From: Bifidobacterium thermophilum
GTDB lineage: Bacteria; Actinomycetota; Actinomycetes; Actinomycetales; Bifidobacteriaceae
Reading direction: 5' to 3'
Assembly: GCA_000741495.1 (NCBI GenBank)
Contig: JGZV01000006.1
Span: 1 to 64,000 of the forward strand
DNA length: 64,000 bases
Positions 35,042 through 44,133 of the stretch are shown here, piece by piece (position 1 is the stretch's first letter; each line of letters begins with the position of its first letter). The notes under the pieces were generated by a model, which worked only from the letters and a program-made list of their open reading frames with translations, did not search any database and was not told where the DNA came from. Made by a program: the position numbers and the translations under genes.

Positions 35042-38000
35042 CCGACGACGCACTCATGGCCGACCATTGGATGCTTGCCAGCCGCCAGCTGATCAACTGG
35101 GGGTCGTACGAGGGCTACCACGTGTTCCGCCCCTCCATGGATCCAGGCATGCCGATCACGCTCCTTGCCGGGGCGAGCGAGTCCGGCAAATCCACGCTGG
35201 TGGACGCCCAGAACTCCCTGCTCTACCCTGCCGGCACGGCATTCAACAAGGCTTCGAATTCCGGACGTTCCGAACGCAGCGATTACACGTATCTGCGTGG
35301 TATGACCGCCGTGGCCGACGACACGGACGGCGGGACAGCCGTATATTTGCGCGGTTCGGCTCAGGACGGATCGCCGACCGCGGTGTGGGGTGCCATCGTG
35401 GACACGTACGTGAATCGTATGGGCGGGGAGACGTTGTCCTGCGCGAAATTCCTGTACCTGTCCCCCGGCGACGAGCGCGGTAATGTGCGCCGTCAATACG
35501 TGTCATGGAACCATGAGATCGACCCGCGTAAGATGGACGGCTACCGCTCTTCGCCGTTCACCGCCGACCAGCTGCGCACCGTCTATCCCGGCTGTGCGGT
35601 GTATTCGAACGCCGAGAATTTCCACGAATCCGTGTGGACGCGCATGGGGTTGACGGCGGCCGCCTGCCGGCTGCTGTACAAAATCCAGTCAGCGGATGCC
35701 CCCTCGCGGCTTGACGACATTTTCAAACAGGGTGTGCTTGACGTTCCTCACGCGTTGACCAAAGCACGCGAAGCGGTGGAGGATTACGACCGGTACGACG
35801 AGAACTTCCGCAGTATGGAAGAAAACGCCCGCCAAATGGACGCTTTGCGTGAAATCCGTGACGAATACGCCGAATACCACGCCATGCAAGAGCAGGCGAG
35901 AGACCTCAGCGTCGCCGATCCGCAGGATGACGCCGGACGGCGCACACTCAACACGTGGGTGCTGTCTAAACTGGCCGTCAGCGTGCGTGAACAGTTGCCG
36001 CAGGACCGCACCACGCTCGAGCACCAGCAAGAGCAGTACCGCAAAGCCGAAACGGCAGTCAACGCGTTGCAGCGTGAGCTCGACCATATCAAGGATGCGA
36101 TGCACGACAAGGGCGGTGACACGCTCGCCCGCATGGAAAACGACTATGCGCAAGCGCAGAAGGAACTCGATCAGGTACGCCATACGGCAATCCGTCTTCG
36201 TCAAGCCTTCAGCAAGGTGGACGAGCCCATGCCCCAGTCCGAAACGTCATGGGGGCAACGCCAGCAGGAAGCGCAGGATTTCATCGACAACGCCGACCGG
36301 CAACGCGATGACCTGTGGCGACAGCGGGAAGCGTACGTGACCCGCCGCAACACCATCACCAGTCAGCTTGACCCCATCAAGCAGGATTTCGAGCGGCAGA
36401 GCCGCAAACGCACCCGCATCACGCAAGATATGGAAGACGATCGCGCCGCCATCGCACAAGCGACCGGGCTGACCGAACGCAATCTGCCGTACGTCGCCGA
36501 GCTCATGGACGTGCGCAAAGACGACGAACAGTGGCGTACCGCCATGAATGTGGCATACGCGCCCATCGCGCAAACCATTCTGGTCGACCGCCGGCACGAA
36601 CAGGGGTTCGCACGCAAAGTCAGCACCATCGACCCGTCAACCATGTCCAGGCGCACATGGCAGTTCATCGACATCGACACCACCCGCGACAACGACCAGA
36701 CCGCCACAACCGACGAAAGCAGATTGTCCGGGAAGCTGCGGTTCCGCGAGGATTCCCCGTTCCTCGGGTGGTTGCGCGAGCAAACCACGTCACGCCGGCT
36801 TGACGCACTCTGCGTCCAAACCATCGATGACGGGAACACCGCACGGCAAATCCAACCGGACGGACAGATCAAAGCCGGCCAACGCGGCTCATACGGCAAC
36901 AAGAACATCCGCAATATCATCGGTTTCGCCGATGAAACGTATTTGCAAGGGCTCAAACGCCAGATCGACCGACTGACCGAACAGCTCAGGCAATGCGAAC
37001 TGGATGGCCAGGACATCAAACGGCAGCAAGACCATATGGACGAGCTGCGGGCACTATCCACCCAAATCGTCGACCTGCCGTGGGCACAAATCGACGAAGC
37101 CGGCGTCACCGCGAAAGTAGAGCGTCTTGAACGCGATATCGACGCGATGCGCAACAACCCGGAACTCGCCAAACTCGTCGAACGGCGCGAACAGACACAG
37201 CATGCGCTCGACAATGCGATGACATCCCAAGTGAACGCCAAATTCGAGGTGGATCGCACGCAGCAGATCATCGACGCCACCGAAACGTGGCTGCGCGAGC
37301 ACGCCGAGCATATCGTCGAACCCGCCGCCTTGCCGCCACTGCCCGACACCGTCACCGACACGCTCAATTCAACCTACGATGCGGCAACCGGCACGGCAGG
37401 AGACAATCTCGCTCATATCACCGTCATGCCATCCCGTTCGGGCACTCGGCGGTTCGATGAACGCGTACTGGGAGCCGTCAGCAGCGCTCTGGCCAAACGC
37501 ATTGGTGAGGCATCCGCACAAGCCGCCAAAACGCGTACCGCAGTAGAGCGGCGGATGGCCGACTACCTGTCCCGCTGGGACGCCGACGACACGACCGTCA
37601 CCCCCACCGTGGACGACTACCGGTATTACGAAGACGAGTTGGCCGACCTCTCACAGATTGTGGCGCACGCGGCCACGCCGGAGGAAATCGCCAACAGCGT
37701 ACGCAAAATCGCGCTTGACTTCGACGAGCTGAGCATGAATCTCGACGATGACCAGCGCGAAGTACGCAACCAGCTTGACCGTATCAACGAGATGTTACGC
37801 GGCCAACAGTTCGGCCCCCGTCATGGCAGCCTCACGCTTGACGTCACCATCAAGCCGCAAAGCACGACATTCAGCGGTACGCTGCGCCGCATCATCGGGC
37901 AGCTCAACGCATGGCAGGCGGAGCAGCCCACCGGAGGCAGTACGGACGGCAGCGAAGCACGGCGCGCATTCAACAGTTGCAAACCGATGATCGACCTGCT

Positions 38001-38532
38001 GCGCAGCGAACTGAGTAAAGTCCGCGACACCGCGGGAATCCGCCAGTATGGCGCCCGGGATCTCGATTCCCGTGCCCGCAGCTCCTTCTACGCGGTCGTC
38101 CACCATGATGACGGTCCGGATGAACGCATCTCCTCGACCGGCGGCAAATCCGGCGGTGCGCTGCAGGAGCTCACGTCGTTCGTGTACGGCGCCGCACTGA
38201 TCTATCTGCTCGGCGGCGATATCAGCGGCCACCCCACCTACACCACGCTGTTCCTTGACGAAGCGTTGATCAAGGCGGATGGCCGGTATACGCAGCGCGC
38301 ACTCAACGTGCTGCCCCAGCTGGGATTCCAGGTCATCGTGTCCGCCCCGGAAAGCAAAACCGGTGAAATCCTCGAGATGGCAACACGCGGCTACGTGGTG
38401 ATGAAAGACGAGACCCAGCATTCGCATTTGCAAGAGCTTGACTTGGTCGGCGCACATGCGGATGGCGGAGCGTTCAGCGGACCTTCGGCAGACTCTGCCG
38501 GGCCTGCGGGGCATCCGGCCGAGGCGCACTGA
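35038..38532 (+). CDS. jetC: Wadjet anti-plasmid system SMC-like ATPase JetC
   Basis: A 1164-residue MukB/SbcC-like ATPase, the motor of the complex. Walker A is GASESGKST (about residues 45-53), the ABC signature region is STGGKSGGALQEL (from about 1033) and Walker B is TTLFLDEALIKAD (about 1070). Between them lies roughly 700 residues of charged coiled coil with a hinge-like central part (DVRKDDEQWRTAMNVAYAPIAQTILVD). After the ATPase head there is a Ser/Gly/Ala-rich tail. All catalytic motifs look intact. The start ATG overlaps the jetB stop and its own stop overlaps the jetD start (TGATG). Confidence 0.94.
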   Translation: MTDDALMADHWMLASRQLINWGSYEGYHVFRPSMDPGMPITLLAGASESGKSTLVDAQNSLLYPAGTAFNKASNSGRSERSDYTYLRGMTAVADDTDGGTAVYLRGSAQDGSPTAVWGAIVDTYVNRMGGETLSCAKFLYLSPGDERGNVRRQYVSWNHEIDPRKMDGYRSSPFTADQLRTVYPGCAVYSNAENFHESVWTRMGLTAAACRLLYKIQSADAPSRLDDIFKQGVLDVPHALTKAREAVEDYDRYDENFRSMEENARQMDALREIRDEYAEYHAMQEQARDLSVADPQDDAGRRTLNTWVLSKLAVSVREQLPQDRTTLEHQQEQYRKAETAVNALQRELDHIKDAMHDKGGDTLARMENDYAQAQKELDQVRHTAIRLRQAFSKVDEPMPQSETSWGQRQQEAQDFIDNADRQRDDLWRQREAYVTRRNTITSQLDPIKQDFERQSRKRTRITQDMEDDRAAIAQATGLTERNLPYVAELMDVRKDDEQWRTAMNVAYAPIAQTILVDRRHEQGFARKVSTIDPSTMSRRTWQFIDIDTTRDNDQTATTDESRLSGKLRFREDSPFLGWLREQTTSRRLDALCVQTIDDGNTARQIQPDGQIKAGQRGSYGNKNIRNIIGFADETYLQGLKRQIDRLTEQLRQCELDGQDIKRQQDHMDELRALSTQIVDLPWAQIDEAGVTAKVERLERDIDAMRNNPELAKLVERREQTQHALDNAMTSQVNAKFEVDRTQQIIDATETWLREHAEHIVEPAALPPLPDTVTDTLNSTYDAATGTAGDNLAHITVMPSRSGTRRFDERVLGAVSSALAKRIGEASAQAAKTRTAVERRMADYLSRWDADDTTVTPTVDDYRYYEDELADLSQIVAHAATPEEIANSVRKIALDFDELSMNLDDDQREVRNQLDRINEMLRGQQFGPRHGSLTLDVTIKPQSTTFSGTLRRIIGQLNAWQAEQPTGGSTDGSEARRAFNSCKPMIDLLRSELSKVRDTAGIRQYGARDLDSRARSSFYAVVHHDDGPDERISSTGGKSGGALQELTSFVYGAALIYLLGGDISGHPTYTTLFLDEALIKADGRYTQRALNVLPQLGFQVIVSAPESKTGEILEMATRGYVVMKDETQHSHLQELDLVGAHADGGAFSGPSADSAGPAGHPAEAH

Positions 38533-39764
38533 TGGCAGGCTCACGCGCACGCGGTGTGGATGCGGAGAAGGCGCCTGAGGCGATCCGCAGCATCGTCACG
38601 ACATATCTGGCGCGACACCGGTACGATGCCGTGCCGTCGTGGCCATTGATGTTCGCCGTACGATGGCCGGATCAGCGCACGCTGACCACCCAAGCGCCCG
38701 ACTGGCATCGGGCCAATAACGCATTGCGTGAGTGGGCACGGCGATGTGGGTGTGCGACCACGGAAAAGAACCGGCTTATGGTCACGCCTGTGGCGTTGAT
38801 TGACACGGTCGGCGTAATCGACGAGGCTACAGCGCTGCGCGTGGTCGGCGAGCAGGCGGCACGACGGTATCGCAAGGCGCGTGAGCGCATCGACCGGCTG
38901 GTCGTCGAACTCGATGTTTCACGTGAAACGGCATCGGTTGTAGCGAATATGCTGGACCGTGAATCCGATACGGATTTCACCTTAGCCATCCAAGCCGCAC
39001 GGTTTTTCGCCACACATGACGTCTCAGGCATGACCCCGCGGCAGGTTCCACTCGCCGGATTCAGCGCCAAATGGCTCGATCAGACGCACGCCAAGCGGCG
39101 TGGCGCAATATGCGCGTTATGCGGCAAAGATTCACTGGGACTATCCGAACGACCGGTGGAATTACGCATGCGATGGCTCGACCCGACGGACGCGGACAAG
39201 CCGGAGATGATGGTTACCACGCCGTGGCAGCCGGGCGGCGAGCGTGATATCCGCTACGTCATCATCGTGGAAAATAAGGATACATATCTGGGTATGCCGG
39301 CCGTCAGGGACGGACTGTGCGTGTGGGGCGCCGGCAGGGCGATCGAAGCATCGATATCACTGCTGCCATGGCTGGGCATGTCCGGCGAACGCGGCCGCGA
39401 AACGCACGTCGTGTATTGGGGCGATATGGATGCCGACGGCCTGGAAATCCTCGATGCCGTGCGGCAAGCCGGGGTGCGCTGCCGGTCGCTGTTCATGGAT
39501 GCGGAAGCTTATCGGCGCTACTCGTGGTTCGGGACGAATCTCAAGCCGGAAGGCACTCCTATCGCTACGCGCGAACCCAAAGCGACACCCATGCTCGACC
39601 CCAGTGAACGCGAACTGTACCAGATGGCCTGCGGCGCCGACCCTTCCAGCCGCCCCGACCATCTTCGTGTCGAACAGGAGCGCATCCCGCTTGCCGATGC
39701 CGCCAACGCGCTACGCTCATTAGGCTGGCCGATTATCAACCATCAACACCAGGAGACACGATGA
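38532..39764 (+). CDS. jetD: Wadjet anti-plasmid system nuclease JetD (DUF3322/DUF2220, Toprim)
   Basis: A 410-residue topoisomerase-VI-A-like subunit that makes the DNA cut in Wadjet. The N-terminal DUF3322 domain spans about residues 10-180. The C-terminal DUF2220 Toprim domain has the catalytic Glu in YVIIVENKDTYLG (E247) and the metal-binding acidic cluster GDMDADGLEI (D298, D300, D302), followed by LFMDAEAYRRYSWFGTNLKPE. A CALCGK pair precedes the Toprim fold. It starts within the jetC stop and ends in an ATGA overlap with the peroxiredoxin gene. The coding sequence contains a perfect 14-bp ParB palindrome (listed separately). Confidence 0.93.
   Translation: MAGSRARGVDAEKAPEAIRSIVTTYLARHRYDAVPSWPLMFAVRWPDQRTLTTQAPDWHRANNALREWARRCGCATTEKNRLMVTPVALIDTVGVIDEATALRVVGEQAARRYRKARERIDRLVVELDVSRETASVVANMLDRESDTDFTLAIQAARFFATHDVSGMTPRQVPLAGFSAKWLDQTHAKRRGAICALCGKDSLGLSERPVELRMRWLDPTDADKPEMMVTTPWQPGGERDIRYVIIVENKDTYLGMPAVRDGLCVWGAGRAIEASISLLPWLGMSGERGRETHVVYWGDMDADGLEILDAVRQAGVRCRSLFMDAEAYRRYSWFGTNLKPEGTPIATREPKATPMLDPSERELYQMACGADPSSRPDHLRVEQERIPLADAANALRSLGWPIINHQHQETR
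38915..38930. other. parS-like ParB-binding site inside jetD
   Basis: TGTTTCACGTGAAACG matches the parS consensus TGTTNCACGTGAAACA at 15 of 16 positions; the inner 14 bp GTTTCACGTGAAAC are a perfect palindrome. It encodes DVSRET in the jetD frame, so the codons are ordinary and the site could be incidental. With the site at 17978, two parS matches lie 21 kb apart. Confidence 0.75.
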
Positions 39765-40276
39765 CAGACGCCACAGCCCAGACACCCGTACGGCTCGAGG
39801 CCGGACAGACAGCCCCGGATTTCACACTTCCCCGCGATACGGGCGATACCGTCACTTTGTCCGCACTGCGGGGCAAGAACATCGTCCTGTACTTCTATCC
39901 GGCGGCGATGACGCCCGGATGTACGACGGAAGCCTGCGATTTTCGTGACAATCTTGCACGCTTGTCAGCTCGAGGATTCACTGTGCTCGGCGTATCGAAA
40001 GATCCGCTCGACAAGCTTGCGCGATTCCGCGAACGCGACCATCTGACGTTCCCACTGCTGTCGGATCCCGATCTGGCAGTGCATCGCTTGTACGGCGCGT
40101 ACGGTGAGAAAAACCTGTACGGCAAGGTGCGTTTGGGGGTGATTCGTTCGACCTTCGTGATTGACGGCGACGGCATCATCCGTGTCGCAAAATACAACGT
40201 GCGCGCGAAAGGGCATGTCGATGCGTTGTTGCGGGCGCTCGACAAGCTTGACGATCAGGAGTGGATGCAGCGGTAA
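39761..40276 (+). CDS. bcp: Bcp-type thiol peroxidase (peroxiredoxin)
   Basis: A 171-residue peroxiredoxin that reduces hydroperoxides in the cytoplasm. The fold begins GQTAPDFTLP and the active site is PAAMTPGCTTEACDFRD: the peroxidatic Cys in TPGC and a resolving Cys five residues later, the arrangement of atypical two-cysteine Bcp enzymes. FVIDGDGIIR is typical of the C-terminal half. Its ATG (39761) overlaps the jetD stop by 4 bp, so it is translated with the Wadjet operon. Its stop overlaps the end of the convergent DUF5701 gene by 22 bp. Confidence 0.95.
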   Translation: MTDATAQTPVRLEAGQTAPDFTLPRDTGDTVTLSALRGKNIVLYFYPAAMTPGCTTEACDFRDNLARLSARGFTVLGVSKDPLDKLARFRERDHLTFPLLSDPDLAVHRLYGAYGEKNLYGKVRLGVIRSTFVIDGDGIIRVAKYNVRAKGHVDALLRALDKLDDQEWMQR

Positions 40277-40959
40277 CGCATGGTGGGGGGGCGCCGGAAC
40301 GCCCTGGACGTCAGAATCAGGGTGCCGGGGCTCACGCCCAGTGAAAAAAGCGAAACCCCGCAGCGCGAACGGCAGTAGGCATTCCCCAGCCACGTGTGCC
40401 GCGAGTTCGGCCACACCGCTCCCAGTCTCGGAGCGTTCTGGCTCATCCAGATGCTGGGGGCGCGGCCGTCGGCGCTGCGAGAGCCGAGCAGGTTAAAGCC
40501 GTTCTTCTCCACCAGCCAATCAGGATGCTGGGTGGCGATGGCGAGCCCCTCTTCAAGCGTGAGCGGCAGACGCTCGTCGGAGTCGATGAGTTTGCGCGCG
40601 ACATCCGGCTCACGATTGATGTATGCGGTGCCCGTATGCGGATCGATGACCAGGTAGAACGGGCCTTCCGGCGGCTCGAAACCGTCCTGCGGCAGGAAAC
40701 TGGCGATATCTCGCGGCGGCATCGTCGTGAAACCGGCCATGCGGTTGATGCTGGTTCGCGCGATCAGGGATTCCGGGGAAACCAATTCACGCGTAGGTAC
40801 AAGCAGAATATTCGAGCCGAGATCACTGTCTTCGAGCGCGCTGATGAGCGGACGTGCGAGGGCGCGGAATGCCTCGGCGCTCATATCAGCCACATCAGGG
40901 TAGCCGAGCGCGACAATGCGGTCGAGCTGCTTCAATGCTTCCTGCGATGCGATGGACAT
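40255..40959 (-). CDS. DUF5701 family protein
   Basis: A 234-residue soluble protein that resembles DUF5701 proteins of actinobacteria: the block SNILLVPTRELVSPESLIARTSINRMAGFTTM, then FEPPEGPFYLVIDPHTGTAYINREPD, LTLEEGLAIATQHPDWL, NGFNLLGSRSADGRAPSIW and PRLGAVWPNSRHTWLGNAYC. The start ATG 40959 has GGGAGG unusually close to it; the frame upstream runs through repeat sequence and is rejected. The function of the family is unknown. It is convergent with, and overlaps by 22 bp, the bcp gene. Confidence 0.7.
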   Translation of the reverse strand: MSIASQEALKQLDRIVALGYPDVADMSAEAFRALARPLISALEDSDLGSNILLVPTRELVSPESLIARTSINRMAGFTTMPPRDIASFLPQDGFEPPEGPFYLVIDPHTGTAYINREPDVARKLIDSDERLPLTLEEGLAIATQHPDWLVEKNGFNLLGSRSADGRAPSIWMSQNAPRLGAVWPNSRHTWLGNAYCRSRCGVSLFSLGVSPGTLILTSRAFRRPPTMRYRCIHS

Positions 40960-41044
40960 ACCTCCCAGTGTAGGACATTCGCATGAAGGGCGACGAATCG
41001 TATGCCGGCGGCGAGCCAACAACCAGCGTCGCCGCCGGGAATCA

Positions 41045-41400
41045 GCCGATACCCCCCACAACCCACGATTCCCGTCAACCGGCACGCCCAGCGATCCACA
41101 GATACCCCGGTATCCGCCACAACCCGATGCAACAGGCACTGCATCCAGCACTCCCTGCACGCCCCAACCCCCCGGCACCCCACAGATACCCACCCAATTC
41201 CCTCTCCCCGCACGACAGCACCGTCAACCCCCCACCAACCGGCGCCGCAACCCGCACAACCCGATGCAACAAGCACTGCATCTGACGATTCCCGTGGACC
41301 CCGACCCACGGCAACCCACAGATACACCCGTAACCTGCGATTCCCGCCAACTGGCACCACCAGCGACCCGCAAATACCTCGGCATCCTCCACAACCCGGC
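41045..41400. repeat. Degenerate C/A-rich tandem repeat array
   Basis: Two diverged ~80-bp copies (41045-41125 and about 41310-41397) share GATTCCCG...CAAC.GGCAC...CAGCGA.CC.C and CACAACCC. Between them a 28-nt segment occurs twice with one difference (41118-41145 and 41255-41282). AGATACCC-type cores recur at 41100, 41190 and 41310. The plus strand is strongly C/A-biased. Long frames exist on both strands only because stops are rare; they have no ribosome binding site. The interval 40960-41579 holds no gene. Confidence 0.65.
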
Positions 41401-41579
41401 ACAACCGGCACGATATCTGACACCTCCTGCAACCGTCCCCATACAGGAACACGGAACTCGTGCGATATCTCTAACCGCCTTCCGATGCGACACACCCATA
41501 TCAATTTGCATGTCTCATGGTTCGTGATATCCTATTTGAGTTGCCCGGTTACGCGCACAAACGCGTTTCCACAAGCAAT

Positions 41580-41664
41580 GGAGGATTCGCCTAGTGGTCT
41601 ATGGCGCACGCTTGGAAAGCGTGTTGGTGTAACAGCCTCACGAGTTCGAATCTCGTATCCTCCG
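41580..41664 (+). tRNA. tRNA-Ser (anticodon GGA)
   Basis: An 85-nt class II tRNA: acceptor GGAGGAT/ATCCTCC with discriminator G, D arm TCGCCTAGTGGTCTATGGCG, anticodon stem ACGCTTGGAAAGCGT with anticodon GGA, a long variable arm (TTGGTGTAACAGCCTC region) and T arm CGAGTTCGAATCTCG. CCA is not encoded. Confidence 0.96.
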
Positions 41665-41671
41665 CCCAGGT

Positions 41672-41710
41672 ACCCCGGAAGCCAAGCATTGCAAGGCATC
41701 CGGGGTTTTC
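41672..41710 (+). terminator. Terminator after tRNA-Ser
   Basis: CCCCGGA and TCCGGGG pair around a long loop and are followed by TTTT, just after the tRNA 3' end. Confidence 0.75.
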
Positions 41711-41773
41711 CATAATGCGATATGGGCGCTAGATATGGTCGCTGCCGAAAGCGATACAACAATATGCCTCAAT

Positions 41774-41810
41774 CGGTCTGCCGGCATGGTCCTGCCCCGC
41801 CGGCAGACCG
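41774..41810 (-). terminator. Hairpin downstream of the DUF6541 gene
   Basis: CGGTCTGCCGGC (41774-41785) and GCCGGCAGACCG (41799-41810) are perfect 12-bp arms. Their core TCTGCCG/CGGCAGA links them to the dispersed palindrome family. A second hairpin, CCATCATG/CATGATG near 41870-41900, lies closer to the gene end. Confidence 0.55.
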
Positions 41811-41928
41811 CTGACTCCCGGGATTCCGGGTCTCAGTGCGGATTATGCTCTTGCAGCAAGGACCTTTCCGCCATCATGCGTCATAACACATGATGACGGA
41901 AATCGACACCCAACCGCCTTACCTGGCA

Positions 41929-43944
41929 TCAACCGCGCCCGGCAGCGCATCCGAAACGATACAGCGCCCAACCGTTCCCATACCGGCTCAAATCCCGCAC
42001 TTTGACGAGCGTACCGCGCTGCTCGTAGTGCGCGATCAGCCCTTCGTCGTGGAACGGGTCGAACTGCTGGCGGAATGTGAACATCTGTAGGCTCGGCGCT
42101 TGAGGACCCATCGTCAGGAAATATGTGGGCGTGCCGGCGCCACCCAGCGGGCACACGGTATTGAGCAGCCGCGCGTCATCCCCCGAGGCGAAGGACAACT
42201 CGGTCTGTTCGAATTTCGCACCATGCTTCTCTTTCATCGGATTGTAAATCGGGTACAACATGTTGGCCCCGTATAGGCTTACCGCGTACATCGAGCCGTT
42301 CAGCGGATCGGATATGACGACCGCGCGCGTACCGGTCACCTTCACGACCTCGCCGAGCGCTCGATACTTGCTGGATGTCAACTGTTCGTCCGGCCGCTCA
42401 TCGGTCAGTTGCACGTTGTGATACACCGATTGCGACAACACCGCCCGTTCCGTATTGCCGAACTGGCAGGTGACGGCGAGCGCCGCCAGCACGACCACAA
42501 CGATGCTCTGCCGGGAGGTACGCGTTAGTCGGATGTCGCCGCACACACGGCCACCGCTAAGCACACGGCCACCGCCCTTCCACGGCATCGGGACCGACAC
42601 CGATCCGTCTCCGCTCGCCACCGCACACGCGGCGAAGACCAGCAGCGGAATCACGCCGAACGGAATCATGCTCAGCGGCCGGGTCTCCGCCCGGTACCAG
42701 GCAGCGGCGACGATATTCGGGAACCACCCGGTCAGCGAGGTCGAGCAGACGAACAGCAACATGAGCAGCAGCCATGCGACGACCAGAGCAATCGCATCCC
42801 TACGGGTGTTGTGGTATTCGGTTTCACCGGGATGAGCAGCGTTGGAATCAGCACGCTTGAACACCTGCTGCGGCCGTGCGATCACGTAGCCGATGACGAC
42901 CAGCGCAAGCACGGTCACGCCCGCCATCAACCACCCGCCCGGGCCGGAGATATTGTCCGTAATGAAGGTGCGCAACGCTTGAGGCACCGTGCGCGACGGC
43001 ACGAAGGTGTGGAACCATGCCGCCGGATTGCCGTACCGGTTGGATTGATAGGAGCCGCGCATATATACGAGCAGCGCCGCAGCCCCGCATACAACCGCGC
43101 CGGCGAGCCCCGCGATGACTTTCCACGGCATGCGCAGCACGATGAACGGCACCATGAGCAGCAGCCAGGAGAAGACGATGCGCGGATGGGCGAATATGCA
43201 CAGCCCGCCGATGGCGATGAATCCGAGAATCCACGGCCATACGAGCGTCCGCGCCTGCGCCTGCTTCATCGCGGGAGCGATTTCGGACGCGGTTTCAGGA
43301 GCGGTTGCCGGTGCGGCGGCCTGCGTCCCCCGCCCAGTCTTGTCATCCGCCGCGGCCCCCGCCTTGTGCCGCCGCCAGCGGTCGGTCAGGGCGTCACACA
43401 AACGCAACGTGACGTACAGCCAATACGGCAGAAGCGAGGTCGCCAGTCCGTAGGCATACAGCGGACCGCGGGCGAGCATCAGGAACGGGTGACTCGCTGA
43501 GGAGACGGACAACACCGGCACGATAATCGCCATCGAGCACGAGAACGGCCGCCAATCGGACTTGTCCACCAATCGCGTCCAATATGTGGACAGCATGAGG
43601 ACGCCGGCAGGCCATACGATGCCCGAAGTCACCAGCCACACGATGTTCACCGCCGTGAACACGGACATCTGCGCCCCGAATACCGACGCCACCTGCACCA
43701 ATCCGGCCGCAAGCATATGGAACAGCGGTGGGTAATACGCGTCATTCGGCCACAAGTGCGTCGTCGCGCCAAGCCCCTCCCCCAAAATCCGGCGGACGAA
43801 ATAGTAATGCGCTGGGGCGTCAATCTGCTGCAACGGATAATGCCAGATCATCGACGTGTGCGGGAACCACCCTATCACTACGCCGAACGCAATACCCACC
43901 CCGATTATCGAGCACAACGGCAACATCCACCGAGCATATTTCAC
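41929..43944 (-). CDS. Polytopic membrane protein of DUF6541 type
   Basis: A 671-residue integral membrane protein with about ten to twelve hydrophobic segments. The first periplasmic loop after helix I holds WHYPLQQIDAPAHYYFVRRIL and PNDAYYPPLFHML, resembling the large-loop acidic/aromatic motif of GT-C-like glycosyltransferases; DUF6541 proteins have this overall plan. A His/Ala-rich cytoplasmic loop lies in the middle, and the last ~200 residues form a soluble domain (SKYRALGEVVKVTGTRAVVISDPLNGSMYAVSLYGANML). A role in cell-envelope glycan assembly is plausible but inferred. It is transcribed alone, divergent from the ABC permease gene. Confidence 0.75.
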   Translation of the reverse strand: MKYARWMLPLCSIIGVGIAFGVVIGWFPHTSMIWHYPLQQIDAPAHYYFVRRILGEGLGATTHLWPNDAYYPPLFHMLAAGLVQVASVFGAQMSVFTAVNIVWLVTSGIVWPAGVLMLSTYWTRLVDKSDWRPFSCSMAIIVPVLSVSSASHPFLMLARGPLYAYGLATSLLPYWLYVTLRLCDALTDRWRRHKAGAAADDKTGRGTQAAAPATAPETASEIAPAMKQAQARTLVWPWILGFIAIGGLCIFAHPRIVFSWLLLMVPFIVLRMPWKVIAGLAGAVVCGAAALLVYMRGSYQSNRYGNPAAWFHTFVPSRTVPQALRTFITDNISGPGGWLMAGVTVLALVVIGYVIARPQQVFKRADSNAAHPGETEYHNTRRDAIALVVAWLLLMLLFVCSTSLTGWFPNIVAAAWYRAETRPLSMIPFGVIPLLVFAACAVASGDGSVSVPMPWKGGGRVLSGGRVCGDIRLTRTSRQSIVVVVLAALAVTCQFGNTERAVLSQSVYHNVQLTDERPDEQLTSSKYRALGEVVKVTGTRAVVISDPLNGSMYAVSLYGANMLYPIYNPMKEKHGAKFEQTELSFASGDDARLLNTVCPLGGAGTPTYFLTMGPQAPSLQMFTFRQQFDPFHDEGLIAHYEQRGTLVKVRDLSRYGNGWALYRFGCAAGRG

Positions 43945-44133
43945 TCGCCCATCTTATCCTGACGCGTGGTATGAATCCGTCGCACGGAGACGAAATAGGC
44001 CGCGAAATCAAGCACAATCCGCCACGCGCAACTGAAACACCAACGAAGTTCCCAGCATTTAGTCAGCACCATGAACGTAGACTGACCATATATGTACGCG
44101 TCGGCGGCGATGCCGCCAGAGACTGGAGAAGCA

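Noticed and set aside
41045..41400. CRISPR array
   Set aside because: Repeat units are diverged, irregularly spaced and not palindromic; no cas genes nearby.
40932..41504. Gly/Trp/Arg-rich ORFs on the minus strand of the 41-kb repeat
   Set aside because: They are open only because the strand is G/T-rich and repetitive; peptide repeats mirror the DNA repeats.
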